Assembly: GCA_022495005.1 (NCBI GenBank)
Contig: JAGYXB010000508.1
Span: forward strand, 806,001-870,000
DNA length: 64,000 bases
Direction of reading: 5' to 3'
DNA from: Rhyacophila brunnea
Lineage: Eukaryota; Arthropoda; Insecta; Trichoptera; Rhyacophilidae
The position numbers and the translations under genes are program-made. Shown here piece after piece: positions 30,301 through 45,300 of the stretch. The notes below the pieces were generated by a model. That model did not search any database. It saw only the letters and a list, made by a program, of their open reading frames with translations, and had not been told where the DNA came from. Every line of letters starts with the position of its first letter. Within the stretch, counting starts at the first letter, position 1.

Positions 30301-33300
30301 GTTGTACCTCAGTTGAGGCACGGTCTAAAAAGATCGTGGCTAGGCGATGCGCGGATTGCGGGTCGCGGGTGCAAATGACGCATGCCAAACGAAATATAAT
30401 TTGTTATGTAAATCCAACATAAGTCCATTTTATGTTCTGTTTATTGTTCTATTGTAACAATAATAATATATACATGTTTTCTTTTTAAAGTAAATGGGTA
30501 ACGTTTTTAGTCATCTTTACACGATTTAAAAATTAATACGCCCGTCGCCATCACGAAACAAAGTGACGAGTTTCCAGCTCGACGTTCTCTCTCAGAATGC
30601 GAGCGATTCCAAAATTTCGTCGCGCCTATAGTTGAAAATTATTTGCCGTTTCATTGATGTATCACCTTAATAGTAAGTCACAATTTTATTTCATACAAAA
30701 ATTTTGTTGATTGTATGAGTTGTAATGAAAAGATCAATGCTGGAGAGCAACTGTATCAAAATATACATTGAAATAATTACAAGATAAAAAGAACTTTTTA
30801 TATACAACGTTTTTAAATTCTGTTGAACCATATAAACTTGACTTGACTAGCTTAAACGATCAAAAAAATTTGTACTTGACACGTCATATTGATTTCCATA
30901 GTAATGCACGTTATATATTAACAATTTAGTTGCTAGGACCTTAGACCCTTAGCAACCAATAATGGTGTCGAAATAACTTTTCATACAAAACAGAATTAAC
31001 TGAAAATTAATTCAATTCTACTTGAAGATGGCTAAAAGTATTAAAGAAATGCATTGGCATCGTGTTCTGATATATTCCAAAAGTTTCAAATGTCCAGCTA
31101 GTCGGGAAGTTAGTTAAAAATCGATTGCCAGATTTGTACCGGACAAAGAACCACCGGACAAATAAGAATACGAGCTAAGAAAAACGTTGTAAAATACAAG
31201 TTTTATGACAAATAAATACATAAATTAGTTTAATTGCTTACGTATATACCTATTGGGATTTATTTATTAATAAAAAATATTTGTTAGGTAGTTTTAAAGT
31301 TAACTAACCTCTTAAGTCTTAATGATGGTTAACCTCTTAATAATCTCTTACTGACTGCAGTAGAACCTCGATTATCTGGACCAAACGGAGATTAAAATTG
31401 TCCGGATAAAGAAAAATCCGAATAATCGAGAAGAACTGGAATCTTGAACTATGTATGTGATACTAACTGTTTTTTCGAAAGATTGTTTCATGATGTTTTA
31501 AATATTGACATATCTAGAGAAATTCTAGCTCTTTGCTACCATGCAACAATTCTTCAAATAAAATTTCTTTGTGGAGACTGATCTGAATTATTTTCGTCTG
31601 CTAACAAAAGTAGTAAAAAAAAAGTCTCGAATCACCTCTTTTGAAGGCATTGATAATATCCAACATGTCTTTTAATGATAGGACACCACATTTTCTTTAG
31701 TGTTCCGTAGCAGATTTGATATTATTTGTTTCGTACTGTGGCCGTCATCGACTTTGTGTGACCCAGTTCTCAATTATAATAATATTATTTCTTAATATTT
31801 ATTTTCACGTAGAATCAGTTAGTATCCAATTATTGCAACTCAATGAAATAGCTGACTTCAATTATAATATTATAATTTCTTAAGGGGCCGCTGAAGAGCT
31901 CGACATTCAAATATAATTCAGTATGAAAAGGACCTCTTTCAAGAAACATTATTATTATTACTGATATTGTCTGCCGCGCGGAGCATTATTATTATTTTAT
32001 GAACACCTGCGAGATGAAGCCGATCAGAAAACAGGGCTGTCAAAATAATATTAAGCATTAATATTTTTAAAATGTTAATTTCATCATAGTTTTTAATCAA
32101 ACCTGTGCAAGTACGTACTGATAACTTGGGTGGATTTTGTAGTAAACATACTATTGATATATATACGGGTATATTAGTATTATAACCCAATTCAAATTGA
32201 ACATAGGTTGATACTCAAATACTATTATAGTATGTTTATGATTTCGAGAAAATAATACGATGGTATAATTAATCCATATCAATTATTTGAAAACATTACA
32301 TTCGCACTTTGCAAAAATAACATCAAAATGTGTATATACTTATCTAAATGACGAATGACATGCATGAGTGAGCACGGCTGAAAGCTTGGAAATGTGTTTT
32401 TTTCTATTTCAAAATCTTTTAATTGTGTATTATTTTATAACAAATTCAATGCCAACTTCATATAACTAATAAAAAATACTGTTTGTTTCTACGAATAAAA
32501 AAAGACAGGAAGGAAGATGTGTACAAATCACGGCAATCAGAAAGGCCGGCAAATATGGCCGACAATGCGTGATACACAAACATAAAATACACAAAATTAC
32601 AAACACATTCGAAGTTTGCCGCACACGTACAGACCACGTGATATTTGTTTACGCAAAATCGTCGCTTTTCAAAATGGCGAATTTGATTGCCAGATTTTAC
32701 TGCGATGAATCAGTATGTTCCTTCTTGTCTTTTTTTATTCGTAGGTTTGTTTACTATGTACACCGAGAAATTTCCATTTATAAAATCGGAAACGAATTTT
32801 AAAGAAGAGTTTTGGAATAGGTATAATGCAACCAAAACTGGAAAAAATTCTATCATGGGTGTTGACTTCCTGAATTAGTTAACCCCAGGTCCATGCCACT
32901 ACGTGAACCACAGTGGATATTAAGCCATTTCCACACTGGCAACCTCATTAAATTTTACGATACTTACCATAATTGCTTAAGAAATTTTACGATAATCATC
33001 ATAATTATCGTAAAATCTAACGAGGTTGCCAGCAACTTAACTTTTTGCCAGTGTGGAGCTGGCATTAGATGCACAAAACTTAAATAATACATATTATAAA
33101 TAAAAATTTAAAATTATAATTATTCATGATTTATGTCTTCGACAGCCCTGATGAAATAAATGTGAAATATGAGTCTGATCAGTCATGGAGCAAATTTATT
33201 GACACAAACAACTTTCACACAACCTTTTTATATTAACTAGTAGACCAGATATTATGGACCACATGTTAAAAAATCATATTTTCAATTCTCAAGGCCAATT

Positions 33301-36300
33301 CTGTAGAACGTCCTCTTAATATTCATTTCAGTGTCAGTCAGCGAAATGTCCAATTTTATTATCGTACACTCAATAAAATAGTTGATCCGCAATTTATTGA
33401 ATAAGTCATTTCAACATAGTATTATTCAATAATGCGTACTTCAATAAATAGCGGATCATAATTGATTGGAAAGGACACTCTATCATAACTTCCCGGACAG
33501 AGCAAATCTCAGTCCAACAGTAATCTTCGTGTCAGGCAGATCTCAGTCTCTGTATCGCTTCGCACAGCATCTTATCCACCGAGCCTCGGACCTTGGAACA
33601 GTATGATAACTCTTGTACCGACTGTTACGCCGCAATAAAAACTCGCTCTCCCATCCATCGGAGCAAACACTTATCTGACTTCTCATCTCAACACCTGGTT
33701 CACCTAATAAACTGGTCTCGACCACCTCTACACCTTCACCCCCAAAGTACAATCTGTATAATCGAGGTCTGGATAATTGAGGTCTGGATAATCAAGGTTC
33801 TACTGTACTTAGGAGAAGAATTTGAATATTTGCTTTATTTTAGGATTAAATAAAAATAATCAAGAACGAAGAAAAACATGCTTATAAAAATAAAACCATT
33901 AATTCTGCAAATTCGGATTCATCCAAAAGGCCGCAGGTTCCCCACCCCAGGAATAGATAATTGAGGAGCTGGGTAGAAGATGGACCAATGTAAAATTATA
34001 GCATTCTACTGTGGAAATGTTTCTAGAATTTTCAATTTCTACTTTACCGTCTCACCAAAATCATTTAGATTTGATGACTACAGATCAAAATGTAAACATA
34101 TTGGATTGTTTGAGATAGTTTTTTTTATAAAATCATTATGAAACATACCCTTCCTTTTTCGTATAAGGTTCAAAAGTGTTATCGCATAAGCTCATTGTTC
34201 AATCACATATCTTGCATTTTTGAGAAAAATATTAAAAATCGCTAGAGTAGTATAATATTTACGAGTTAATCATTACGAGTAATAGATGGTATTAACAGGT
34301 TTTGTTTTTTTACGAGAAATGGATGTCAGCCACTTGCTCAACCTATTAGGTCCATACCCCGCCCCGACTCACACAAATTGAAAAACAATATGTGTACTTG
34401 CCATTTCGTAATTTAATACCTAGTATTTACTGCAGAGAGCTTTGAGAGCCCATCGCTCCTTAGTATCGGGCAGTTGTTAATGACATTCCACACTGTTTCA
34501 GACGTATTGCTGTCACATGGACAACAGTCATCGTCCCTCAGTTATTTTTTTTTAGATTGTGTCTCAGTGCTCCATGGACTGTTAGTATCTGAGTTTGTGA
34601 TGCTTTTATGTTCCTGGCAAGAGTGCTGGCGGTGATAATGTTTGGAATAATATTCCGTGCTATTGATCCTGTAGTGAATGTTGTGTGCCTATCTGTGGTT
34701 CCATAGTTTGTGTTTGTTGTTAAAACGTTTAAACGTGGTTTTCTCAAATCCACAATTTAGAATTTACACCCTTCTTCTACCTAACTTCTCAATTATGAAA
34801 ACTAGTAGAAAACTAAAGAAATCATAAAATATTTATAATTTAACATGGTAACAAAAAAGCATCTTATTACTAGGTGTGAGAGTGGAAAACTACATTAGAT
34901 ATAATAATTACATCAACTTTATGGAGTGCTAATGAATGTCGAGCAAATCATAAATAAATTATTTAATTAGATAAAAAATCGTTTGTCTGCAAATTTCAAT
35001 GTGAATTACGTTTACCCAATATTTATTGGTAATTTGAAAATGTAAACAGCAGATTTTAAATGATTTTATATGACATAAAGAAATCTTGGCTGACTTAGTA
35101 TGGCTCTGCTATGTTAAATGCATGGATTATAAACAATAGCTTTCTTGAAAATGCGTTATTTATATCTAAATTATGCCAAAAGTCTTGGTTAAAATGGGTC
35201 TGGTCAAAGCTGATTTTACCATTATTTATTCTATTATCCTGAAATGATTGAATGTGCATCTGCTCTGACCAAGATGGCTTACGCAGTTGGTCAACATCTC
35301 CACATGACGCTGTGCTCATGGAGTTGTTCGGAAGAGCATCCCTGTTCAAATTGCGGCGATAGTCTGGTGGAATGTTCTCCAGGTCATCACCTGATGATTA
35401 ACAGATCAAATTAATTATTTAACACACACATTCGACAGAGGCAATTAAAAAAGGAAAAAAAAAATATTTTCAACTTTAAAAATGGAGATTTATGTAGATA
35501 GGTACAATTTTAATTAATATGAGTAAGCTACCTGCAGATCCATAATTCCTCAACATATCCATGTTGTTAAGTATGCTGTGCGTAGAATGTATGGGATCTA
35601 GTTGGGTTGTAGAGAGAGGTGTGTAAGATGCCGGTCGTTCTCCGACTACCGTGCCGCCGATGACTCCACACTGGACTTCTAGATTTGACATTTTTGATCC
35701 TCGGTGCTTTAAAAAAAATAGGATCAATTTAGTATATTATATTAAAACATTTCCATTTTCGAGATAGGAATATAATAAAATCGGTAAATTTACATTTTTT
35801 CACCTAAGCGAAGCATATGGACCTCCATAGTCTGGAATTTATCTTGACATTATTTTGGCTAGGAACGGTCATTAGTCATTAGCTAAAACTATTGGACCCA
35901 TGTTCAGGATAAAAAAATATATTTTCTTCATTATATAATATACCTAAGAAAGAGGTTTCTAACACATTGCTTTTTTTTATCGAGAATTGGATTTTACTGA
36001 CAGATTGAATCCAAACTATGGGATTTGAACTGATTTGAGGAGTGCTCTTTGTCACTACATCCTAGGTACAAAGAAATCATCTAATAAGATAATTTTCTCT
36101 CATAAGATAAATATAAAAATATCTCATAAGGTATATTTCAACAAAACAAAAGTCTCATAAAACAATATGAATTACCATCTTTTTTTAAACAAGTTTCTGT
36201 GTCAATACCTTGATCATTTGCATTTCATGCTGCTTTACGTTGGAGTTTAGTACATGAGGTTTTAAATCTGGTGGAATCATTCTTAGTTGTCTTTTATAGC

Positions 36301-39300
36301 AGCCAACAATGAGTGTGCACATCATTAAAAGGAGTAGCGTTCCACCCACCGCCGCCAACAGCCACATAAGTCTGTCTTTCCCTATGAGTTCATATACACC
36401 CGATGTGACTGCATTAGAGTGGAGTGGATTACCACAGTGCATGCCTAAAAGTAAATGTTATCGTTTTAACAATACATAATAAATGAATAAAGTGATGATT
36501 AAAAAAATCCAAGTGGATACGTAACCGAATAGAGAAGACTTCAAAAATATATTATATGCAATTATAAATTCTATATTGTAATAATTATTATACAAAGAAA
36601 TACATTTTGATATTCCTTATGTTTATTAGTGGTTAAAGATGTGAAAGTCAGGACAAAACATTCAAATCAGTTACAATACTATGAAAATAATAACAATTGG
36701 TACACACGTATGTTTATGGTCTTCATAGTTCAGTGCGAGTAATGGTTTCTTATCCGGGGGCTCCGGGTTCGATTCCGATGAGGTCAGAATACATTTATTT
36801 TTGATTTAATCAAAGCTTGGGTGTTTGTGATTGTTTCACTTCTATTACTACACTACTATCATTGGGCCTCATGGCCAGTTGTATTGTTGAACAGAATATA
36901 TAATATGTATGTATGTATTTTTTCTTTATTATACAAATTATCATAAAAAATTTGTAATGTAATTCAATGATAGAAATAACCTTTCACGCAAACCCTCTTT
37001 TATATTCAACATATTTGGTTGGATTCTTTTGAACACATACATATTATTATGTGTAGGTATTGTGGTTAAAAATGCCCATTATTCAATTTATATGTCTCTT
37101 GCAGCCTTTTAATCCTCAGCATCTCAATTATTCATTAACATAATATAGGAAATGGATTTTTCAAAGAACAATTAAAAATGATTTGCTTAGAAAATATTAT
37201 TTTAAACAAATGAATCGATAAGTCTCACCAGTTTTATCAGGCGGGCAAACACATCTGAAGCTACCGGGTTCATTGATACATGTTGCGCCGTTCAAGCATG
37301 GGTCTCCTTTGCACTCGTCGATGTCGAGCTGCAACCGAATTTTTTCAAAATGTTATGAGTCCCATTTGTTTACTCGCATGACATTTAAAAGGTTATCAAT
37401 GACAGATGAAACAAATATATGAAGTTTAACGTACCTACCTAAAATTACACCAGTCTTCGTAGTTAATTCATAATATACCAAATATACTGCCAAAACAAGC
37501 AAGATGATTTTAAAATATTTAATGTCATTATTTTGTCAGTATTGAATGCGTTTGAAATTAAAGAAACAAGCTATCATATTTGTGATCAGCATCCCTTTAT
37601 GCAATGCAGCGACGGGTTGAGAACTTCTTTAGTGACCCTCGTAGCTCAATTGTAATTCTCATATAATAGGGATTCCGGGATCGATTCCTGGTGAGGGCAC
37701 AGTATATCATTGTGATTTTTTCAAGCCTGGGTGTTTCTGTGATTGATCCACTACTAGGTACCACTATTCTACTGTTTCACTATTTACACAACTTTACTGT
37801 AATTGGGCCTTATGGAAAGTAGTAATGTTAAAAATGCAGGTAACTCTCGTTCATCACGAATCCAGCGGTGTGAATTCGTTACATCACGATTGATTTAACA
37901 AAAAATGTCCCACACTTATTTTGACATGTGCCACGTGCCAGGAATTATTGTAACGAGTAGAGCCATGCACATACGATTAGATTATTTTCTGTACCTCACA
38001 TCTGGGTCCGTGGTATCCATGGCATCTACATGCGGGTCCGCTATCTCCCTCTTCGCAGAGGCCTCCGTGTAGACATGCCCCGCCCGATCCGCACCATCGA
38101 CCCACTTCACAGCGACGACCTTCAAGCCCTCGCATACAAGAGCACTCATAATCACCTGAAAATATTATTGCTTTTATCTTCAAATTTCAAATATTCATAT
38201 TCTTGTATTGACATTCAAAATATATTGTATAAATCTGTCCACAGTCAAAGAACTTAAAAGAAGAAACCTTCTTCAACAGGGAGGGGCACAAAAATTAAGA
38301 AGATAGTAAAATACAGACCTTCAGGCAAAGATGAACAAACTCCGCCATAGAGACATGGCTGTGAGGCACACGGGTCGGTATCGAGCTCGCAATGCTCTCC
38401 GGTAAACCGTTCGTGGCATTGGCATTCATATTCTGAAGAATCACCATCACTGCTCGATGTTTTGTAAAGGTTCTTGCAGGTGCCACCTACAAAATATTAT
38501 TTTAAAATTGAAAGGAGTTGCCTAATTAAAAAAGAAAAGGCTAATAATTTTAACTGGTTGATTTAAAAGGAAAATTGATTGCGGTATTTTTTTTTATATT
38601 GTCGTTTATTTAATTTTATCACATTGTTAAAAATTCAATAACACGTGACGTTTATAATTTATTTCTGAATTTTTTACTAAATGCTTTCATTGCCATCACT
38701 GTCCTTTGATTGAAATTTAGGTGATATGTAAATAGGTAATTTATGAAGAACATTTTATAATTACCATTAAAACATGGTATGCTCCCACAAGGTCCAGGCA
38801 ATTCCATAACAACAGGGCAGCTAAACTCGACATTCGCAAGCCTTTTCAAAATGAGAGAACCTCCCACTCCACCGTTGTGTAGAGGGATAACTTCATTTGA
38901 AACTCTTACATCTCCTAAGCAGCCTACGAAACCTCTCCTGATGTCTTCGAGACCTGTAATCAATACATAGGAAATTTTGTCTTTAGTAAGTACAAAATAA
39001 TGAATCAAATAGATTGGACGGTGGTGAATCTCTTAGAAATAAATTCATTTTGCTGTTTGTCAGTGTAAACTTTAGTAAGTTTAAGAAATTAATGAAAAAC
39101 AAAACTTCAGTTTTTAGTTAATTTTATCCAAGAAGTCTAACTTTTACATTAAATAGTCTCAGTCTGATGGCAATGAAGTTCTAAAATATTTCCCCTGGCT
39201 ACAGTAAAGGTGAACTTGTGGCAGCAGAGATGCCAACACTGGCGACAGGTAGAAAATTGGAGAGCAGGAAACCATAGCAACCAAAAACAATAGAATAATA

Positions 39301-42300
39301 ACACGAAAGAAAAACACTGGCATTGTGTGACAGATATTTTACCAATTATCACTCTTATTACTACATACATACAATATAATCAATAAATACAACATTAATT
39401 TAACAAATTATTATTCTAAATAGTATTAATTAGTAAAGGTAACCAATTAAAAAAAAATAGTAGTAAAATTTATGAGTTGCGTTTATGAGACACAGTATAT
39501 TTAGTGCACAAATAATGTGAATTGTCTTATAAAGTCTATGATTTTAATGGCGATAAAATGTCCTAACTATAAGATTAAGTATTTGACTGTAATCATTGCT
39601 TAAAAATATATATGTAGATATGTATTAATAATATTAAGTCAATAAGTAAATAATACTAACAATTTTTCAGCGCGTTGTTGACTTGTGTTATTGTGTTATT
39701 ATCGGGAATCCAAATAATTCAGAACAAAAACAAAAGGAAGCGTCATGCATTTATGCATTATTATGGCTTATACTTTTATTAAAGCCACCCATCTCAAAAT
39801 AATATTGTCAGTGAGATTTTCAAATTTGATCAAATTGGTATGTATTTGAGTGTTACAAGTTTAGTAATAGTTTAATAATAATATTATATTATTTTTAGCA
39901 GTTGCTTAAGTCAAATAATAAAAGTGAATAGACACTTCTTTTTGGTTAGAGATAACAAACACTATTAAAACTGATAAAACTGTAAGTCAATCGTGTAGAG
40001 AGAAGGCGTAGAACATGATTAGTATAATGAGGAGTATTGTTATATTAAAATACAAAGTTTTGTGAATGAACTTTACCTAATACTGCCGGATGCTGTGTTA
40101 CTTCGGCTCCAAAGAAAAGATCATCAGAGAATAAATTCAAAATTCCATTGATGCCCGGTGCTGACCCGTGAGCGGCATGTTTTCCGTCTACCGTCAATCT
40201 GGCACTGCTTCCATCTCGGTCTAATCGAACCTCGTGCCACCGCCCATCGGAGACTTTGACAGATCCTACTCTGATGACGCCTTCTCCAGAACCCAACTCC
40301 AAACGGTATTGTATTATTCCGTTGATGATCTGTGGAAGTAAAATACATTTCTCAATTAACACATAAAATTTCTATTTTTCACTGTGGTTGATTATTTTCA
40401 TTATCTATGAATTTAATAATACCCATTCTAGTAGCAACGTCTATAAAATTAGATGCTAAAGCAAAATGTAAAAAAAAACAAGTGATATTTGCAGGAATTA
40501 AACTTTATCACATTAATATTAATAGATCTATATTACAAAGCATATCTAAAAAGTACTTTTTTCCAAATATCTAATGAAAACAATGGTATTATGTTTACCT
40601 CTAGTATACTGTAATCTATTTTTCCTGCTGCATACAAGAGATTCCCAGACGGATGCAAAGTCCGTATTTTAAGGGAAAGAGCAAGAAAGTCATCAAAGAA
40701 TCTTTTCCCATTGAGTGTCTCCTTTCCAATTTTATATTGTGCGTAACTTTTCCCGCCGAAATATACAGGACTCACCGGCTTGAGACAATTACCGGAGTGG
40801 CACTTGACCATTTCTAAATGACATCTTCCTTCTTCCAATCTGTCCACGCACTGACAGTTGTATCCTAAAATAGTTTGGTCCGGGAAGCACTTTTCATTCT
40901 CCGGACACGGCTTTCGAGCGCATTCGTTCACTATCGTCTCGCATCGCTCTCCTCCGTATCCATCGTGGCATTTGCATTCAGTTTTGTGCTGGTGGTACGG
41001 GCTCACTAAACTGGTGATGTCAGTCGATATCGAAATAATTTTATTTTTTTCCAAAATAAAGCGTTCTATACATTCCCCATATGCACAATAATGAGCGCTG
41101 CACTTCACTCTTATCATTTCTTCGACTACGAGCTTTGTTGACTCTTCTAACTCTTCCAAATGTACATTTAAAGACTTCCTTATTGCTTCCGAAGTAAAAA
41201 ACCCTGCTGTACCCTGAATGGAAGTTTTCTTAACGGAAAATAAAACATCTAAATCGTGACTAATATGACGAGTTTTACGATACGTTGAATTATTATTTAA
41301 CCGATTTAAGGAGCGCTTCTCTTTGTGATGTACGAGATTTACATCGTCCGACGAAGGCTGCACACTAATTATAACAATGTCCTTAAGATGACAGCTTAAT
41401 GCGTTTCTAACAGTTCGAATGAATCCTTTCCGGTGATTCATAATAAAAGACTTGGCACTCACTTCCCTAAATCTAATCACAACTGCATTTCTGAGCATTT
41501 CTTCAGACACCAATTCGATATTCACTTTCACTATTGAGTACGCTGTAAATTTACCATCACTCACGCTGACATTTAATTTATAATCTCCTACATCTAATTG
41601 GGGCAACGCAAATAGTGTCCCATCTTCTTCACGTATACTGAAGAAGTCTGACGATAGACCGGGCGCAAAGGTATACGTCAATTTGTCATATGAATCTTGA
41701 TCGAACGCAAACACTTTTCCTATATGACCTCCAGCATATTCATCCATGAAAGAATTGATATTCACTTCGAGCGGAGTTATAATCGGAGGATATTGCGATT
41801 CTTCAATAATTCTAATATCGACCCAAGTATCCGAATAAAGTGGAGGTGTACCGTTATCGAACACGCGAATTTGTAAAATGTATCTGTTTTTTATTTTGTG
41901 ATCAAACACAATGGCCGTTTTCAGTAAACCGTCTTGCTCCAATTTAAAAGCAAAGTCTTCATTACCGGATCGGAAATCAAAAATAAACGGTTCCGCATTT
42001 GGATGAATATCAATATCCGTAATAAGGAATTCGGTTATTAAATATCCTATCGGTTTATCTTCTTGCAACACAGCGGTGTAATTCACTTGAGAAAACAGAG
42101 GTGGATTATCGTTAGCATCTGTAATATCTATATTAACTAAAACCGAGCTGGACATTGTAGGCACTCCATTATCTCTCGCTTGTATCTCTAGAATGTAATT
42201 GGACTTAGTTTCCCGATCCACATGGGAAGCTAATGAAATCTCACCGGATAAACTGTTTATCTTAAACTTCCTAGAAGGATCACCCTTTTCTATTGAGTAT

Positions 42301-45300
42301 ATAACTCTACCATTTGATCCACTGTCTATATCGTTGGCGATTACTAATAAGACTTTGTCAGATACTTGAGCGTCTTCATTTATTTCAGTGTTATACATAT
42401 TCTGAGAAAATATTGGTGCATTATCGTTGCTATCAGTCACTGATATATTAACAGTCGCTAGATTACTCAACGGTGGCAATCCTCTGTCCATCGCCTGAAT
42501 TGTGAGGAGATATTCTTTTGATCGTTCATAGTCGAGAAGATCGAAAATCGATATAACTCCGGTTTTAGGATCAATGATAAACTTCTTATGTTCGTTGCCT
42601 CCGATGATTGAATAAAAAATATCAGCATTAACTCCGGTGTCCTTTGAAGTGGCTAAAACCCTTATGACTTCAGTACCGATAGGGTCTATTTCGGGAACGG
42701 ATGCAAAGTAATTTTTAGCTCCAAATTCCGGAGGGTTATCGTTAACGTCTGATACTGTCAGCTGTATCGTGGCTTGGCTCCAAAGCGAAGGTCTTCCGAG
42801 ATCTGATGCGCGGACTTCCAAACTGAATGAACTTCTTGTTTCTCTATCTAACGGTGCCAACACTGTAACTATACCACTCGTGGAAGATATTGCGAATTGT
42901 CCTTGTAAATCGTCCACAAGTGTGTATCTTACTATTCTATTTTGTCCTTGGTCTTTGTCATATGCGTGAACTTTCATAACGACGCTTCCAATTTCAACAT
43001 CTTCCGGTAGAGTTACGCTGTATTGACTTATTGAAAATTGCGGTGCGTTGTCATTGACGTCTGTCAATTGGACATAAATTTCTGAAGAACATTCCCAAGA
43101 CGCTTTTTCCTTGTCTTGCACATGCGCTATGAGGTGGTAACGCCAATATTGTTCTCTGTCTAACATTGAAGTTGTTTTTACTTCGCCGGTTTGTTTGTCG
43201 ATTACAAAGTGTTCCGACTTGAAACCTGATAAGAAGAATCTCAGTTTTGCATTTTGTTCTTGGTCCTTGTCAGTTGCCAACACTGTCAGTATACTTGTGC
43301 CAATGACAGCGTTTTCTGGGACTGTTTCATAATATCTATGTCGTAGGCAGTATGGTGGATTATCTGAAAATGAAAAAGATAACCATAATTTTACTGGTAA
43401 TTCTTATAATTTAAAGTGTTTGGACTTTAGAGTAATCCTATCAAGCATTTTGTAATACAAAACTTTTGACAGTGATTCTAGAACATTTTTACCATGTTCG
43501 ATCCTAAGGAGATCATAAATGGCCCTCCACAAATGGAGGTTGCATTGAAAGATTTTTTTTTGTTTTTATGAGAAATGGATGTGAGGCACTCGCTCAACCT
43601 AATAGTTCCAATCACACATTAAAAAACAGTATGTGAATTTGTCAGACCTGGTCAGGCTCACACTATTATAAGAAAACACAGTAACCACTCAGCTATCATG
43701 GGCCCCGGTGCTATAATTGATAATTTATTCACATAAGTACATATTATAAAGGGACACTAATGAAAGGTATTTTTTTTAATCTCAGTGCAGCTCAGACAAA
43801 TAAATGTCAGAGTAAAAGTATGAAATTTCCTACAAATTAACTAATTATCAGCTTCACTTTGGGATTATAAAAATTCCCTCTACATTGAGGAAGGTTTTTC
43901 TTCAACATCTTTGTAATTCATTCTGTTTGTATCAAATTTAAAAAAATATATATATAGGTACATAATAAAATCAATACATACCATTAACGTCCATAATATC
44001 GACAGACATCAATGTGGCAGTTGTATGTTTTCCATCAGTAGCAATGATTTCCAGTTTGTATTGTGAAACACTTTCCCTATCTAACGGTTTTACAATAAAC
44101 AATTCACCAGTTGGTTTGATGTGAAATTGGCATTGTGGATCCCCGGCTGTTATATAAAACTCAACGGGAGTCACGTCGAAATCGTCATCTGTCAATTCTA
44201 ACCGTGTCACAACTGTGCCTGTAAAAAGATATTTTATAAATTTTATTCATGAAAGCAATTTTGACTGGATTTACGATATATACTAAAACATTTAAAAAAA
44301 GAATATTTGACTCAATGAGAAGGTTTTCATCTTCTAAATCAGTCTTTAAATTTTCTGGTTTTTTAGTGAAAAGTGCTTGTATCAAATTTCTCTTTCTTTG
44401 CCTATGAATCTAAAGATTCAAATTACCTGGCTGAGCATCTTCGTTTATGGATGCCTGATAACTTTCCTTAGTAAATACAGGAGGACAATCATTATAGTCC
44501 TTCAGTCTGATGATAACCGTCATTCTAGTGACGTGTTTCTGATGAGCATTATCCATTGCTAAGACCTGGAATTTATACATGGGTTGCACTTCTCTGTCCA
44601 GTTCAACGAGGGTTGTAATCCATCCAGTGTAAGGATCCATTGCAAATACATTTCCGACAGTGGTGTCAGCACCGAGAGCGTATCTCACTTCCCCGTTCGA
44701 TCCGAAGTCTTCGTCTTTTGCAGTTACTGAAAGGAAAAGACGAAACATGTCAGAATGTGATACACCTGCATGGAAAAAATCTTATATGTCTAATCAATTT
44801 TGACGTATTCGTTGCTGACCCAGAGATCTCGTAATCAATAGGTGAATTTTATTGAAATGCCAAAGTAATAAACAAGAGGATATTATGGGATATTCTTAAT
44901 TAGATGAAATTTTTACTATAACTAGATCAAGTAAAATATTGCCCCCCGATAATCTCAGAACTAACCTAAGTATTACATGCTTAGATAAAAATAAAATAGT
45001 GTATTAAAAAATTGTTTAAAATCACTTAGAGCGGATTTTGAAAATTGATACTGCAGTTGTATTTCTTTCGCACAATAATGGGTAGTGAACACTCACTAAT
45101 ATCACCCTCAAGGATTATAAATATGTCTGAGAAATTTGAATAAACATCCGTCTTTAGGATCACAGGGGCCTAACTACAAAAATGCATGTTTTGAGTTAGC
45201 CCCGGTTTCGATAATGCCGTAATCATATTTATTGGTGGAACAAAGCTTGATGTCGTATATATATTCATTATTTACAAGTTATAGTTGAGTAAAGTGTGCT

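Noticed and set aside
37632..37705. Possible tRNA gene
   Set aside because: Shares body and tail with 36714-36892; arms do not pair as a full cloverleaf.
40858..41091. + strand frame opposite the large Fat-like exon
   Set aside because: Antisense shadow of coding DNA.
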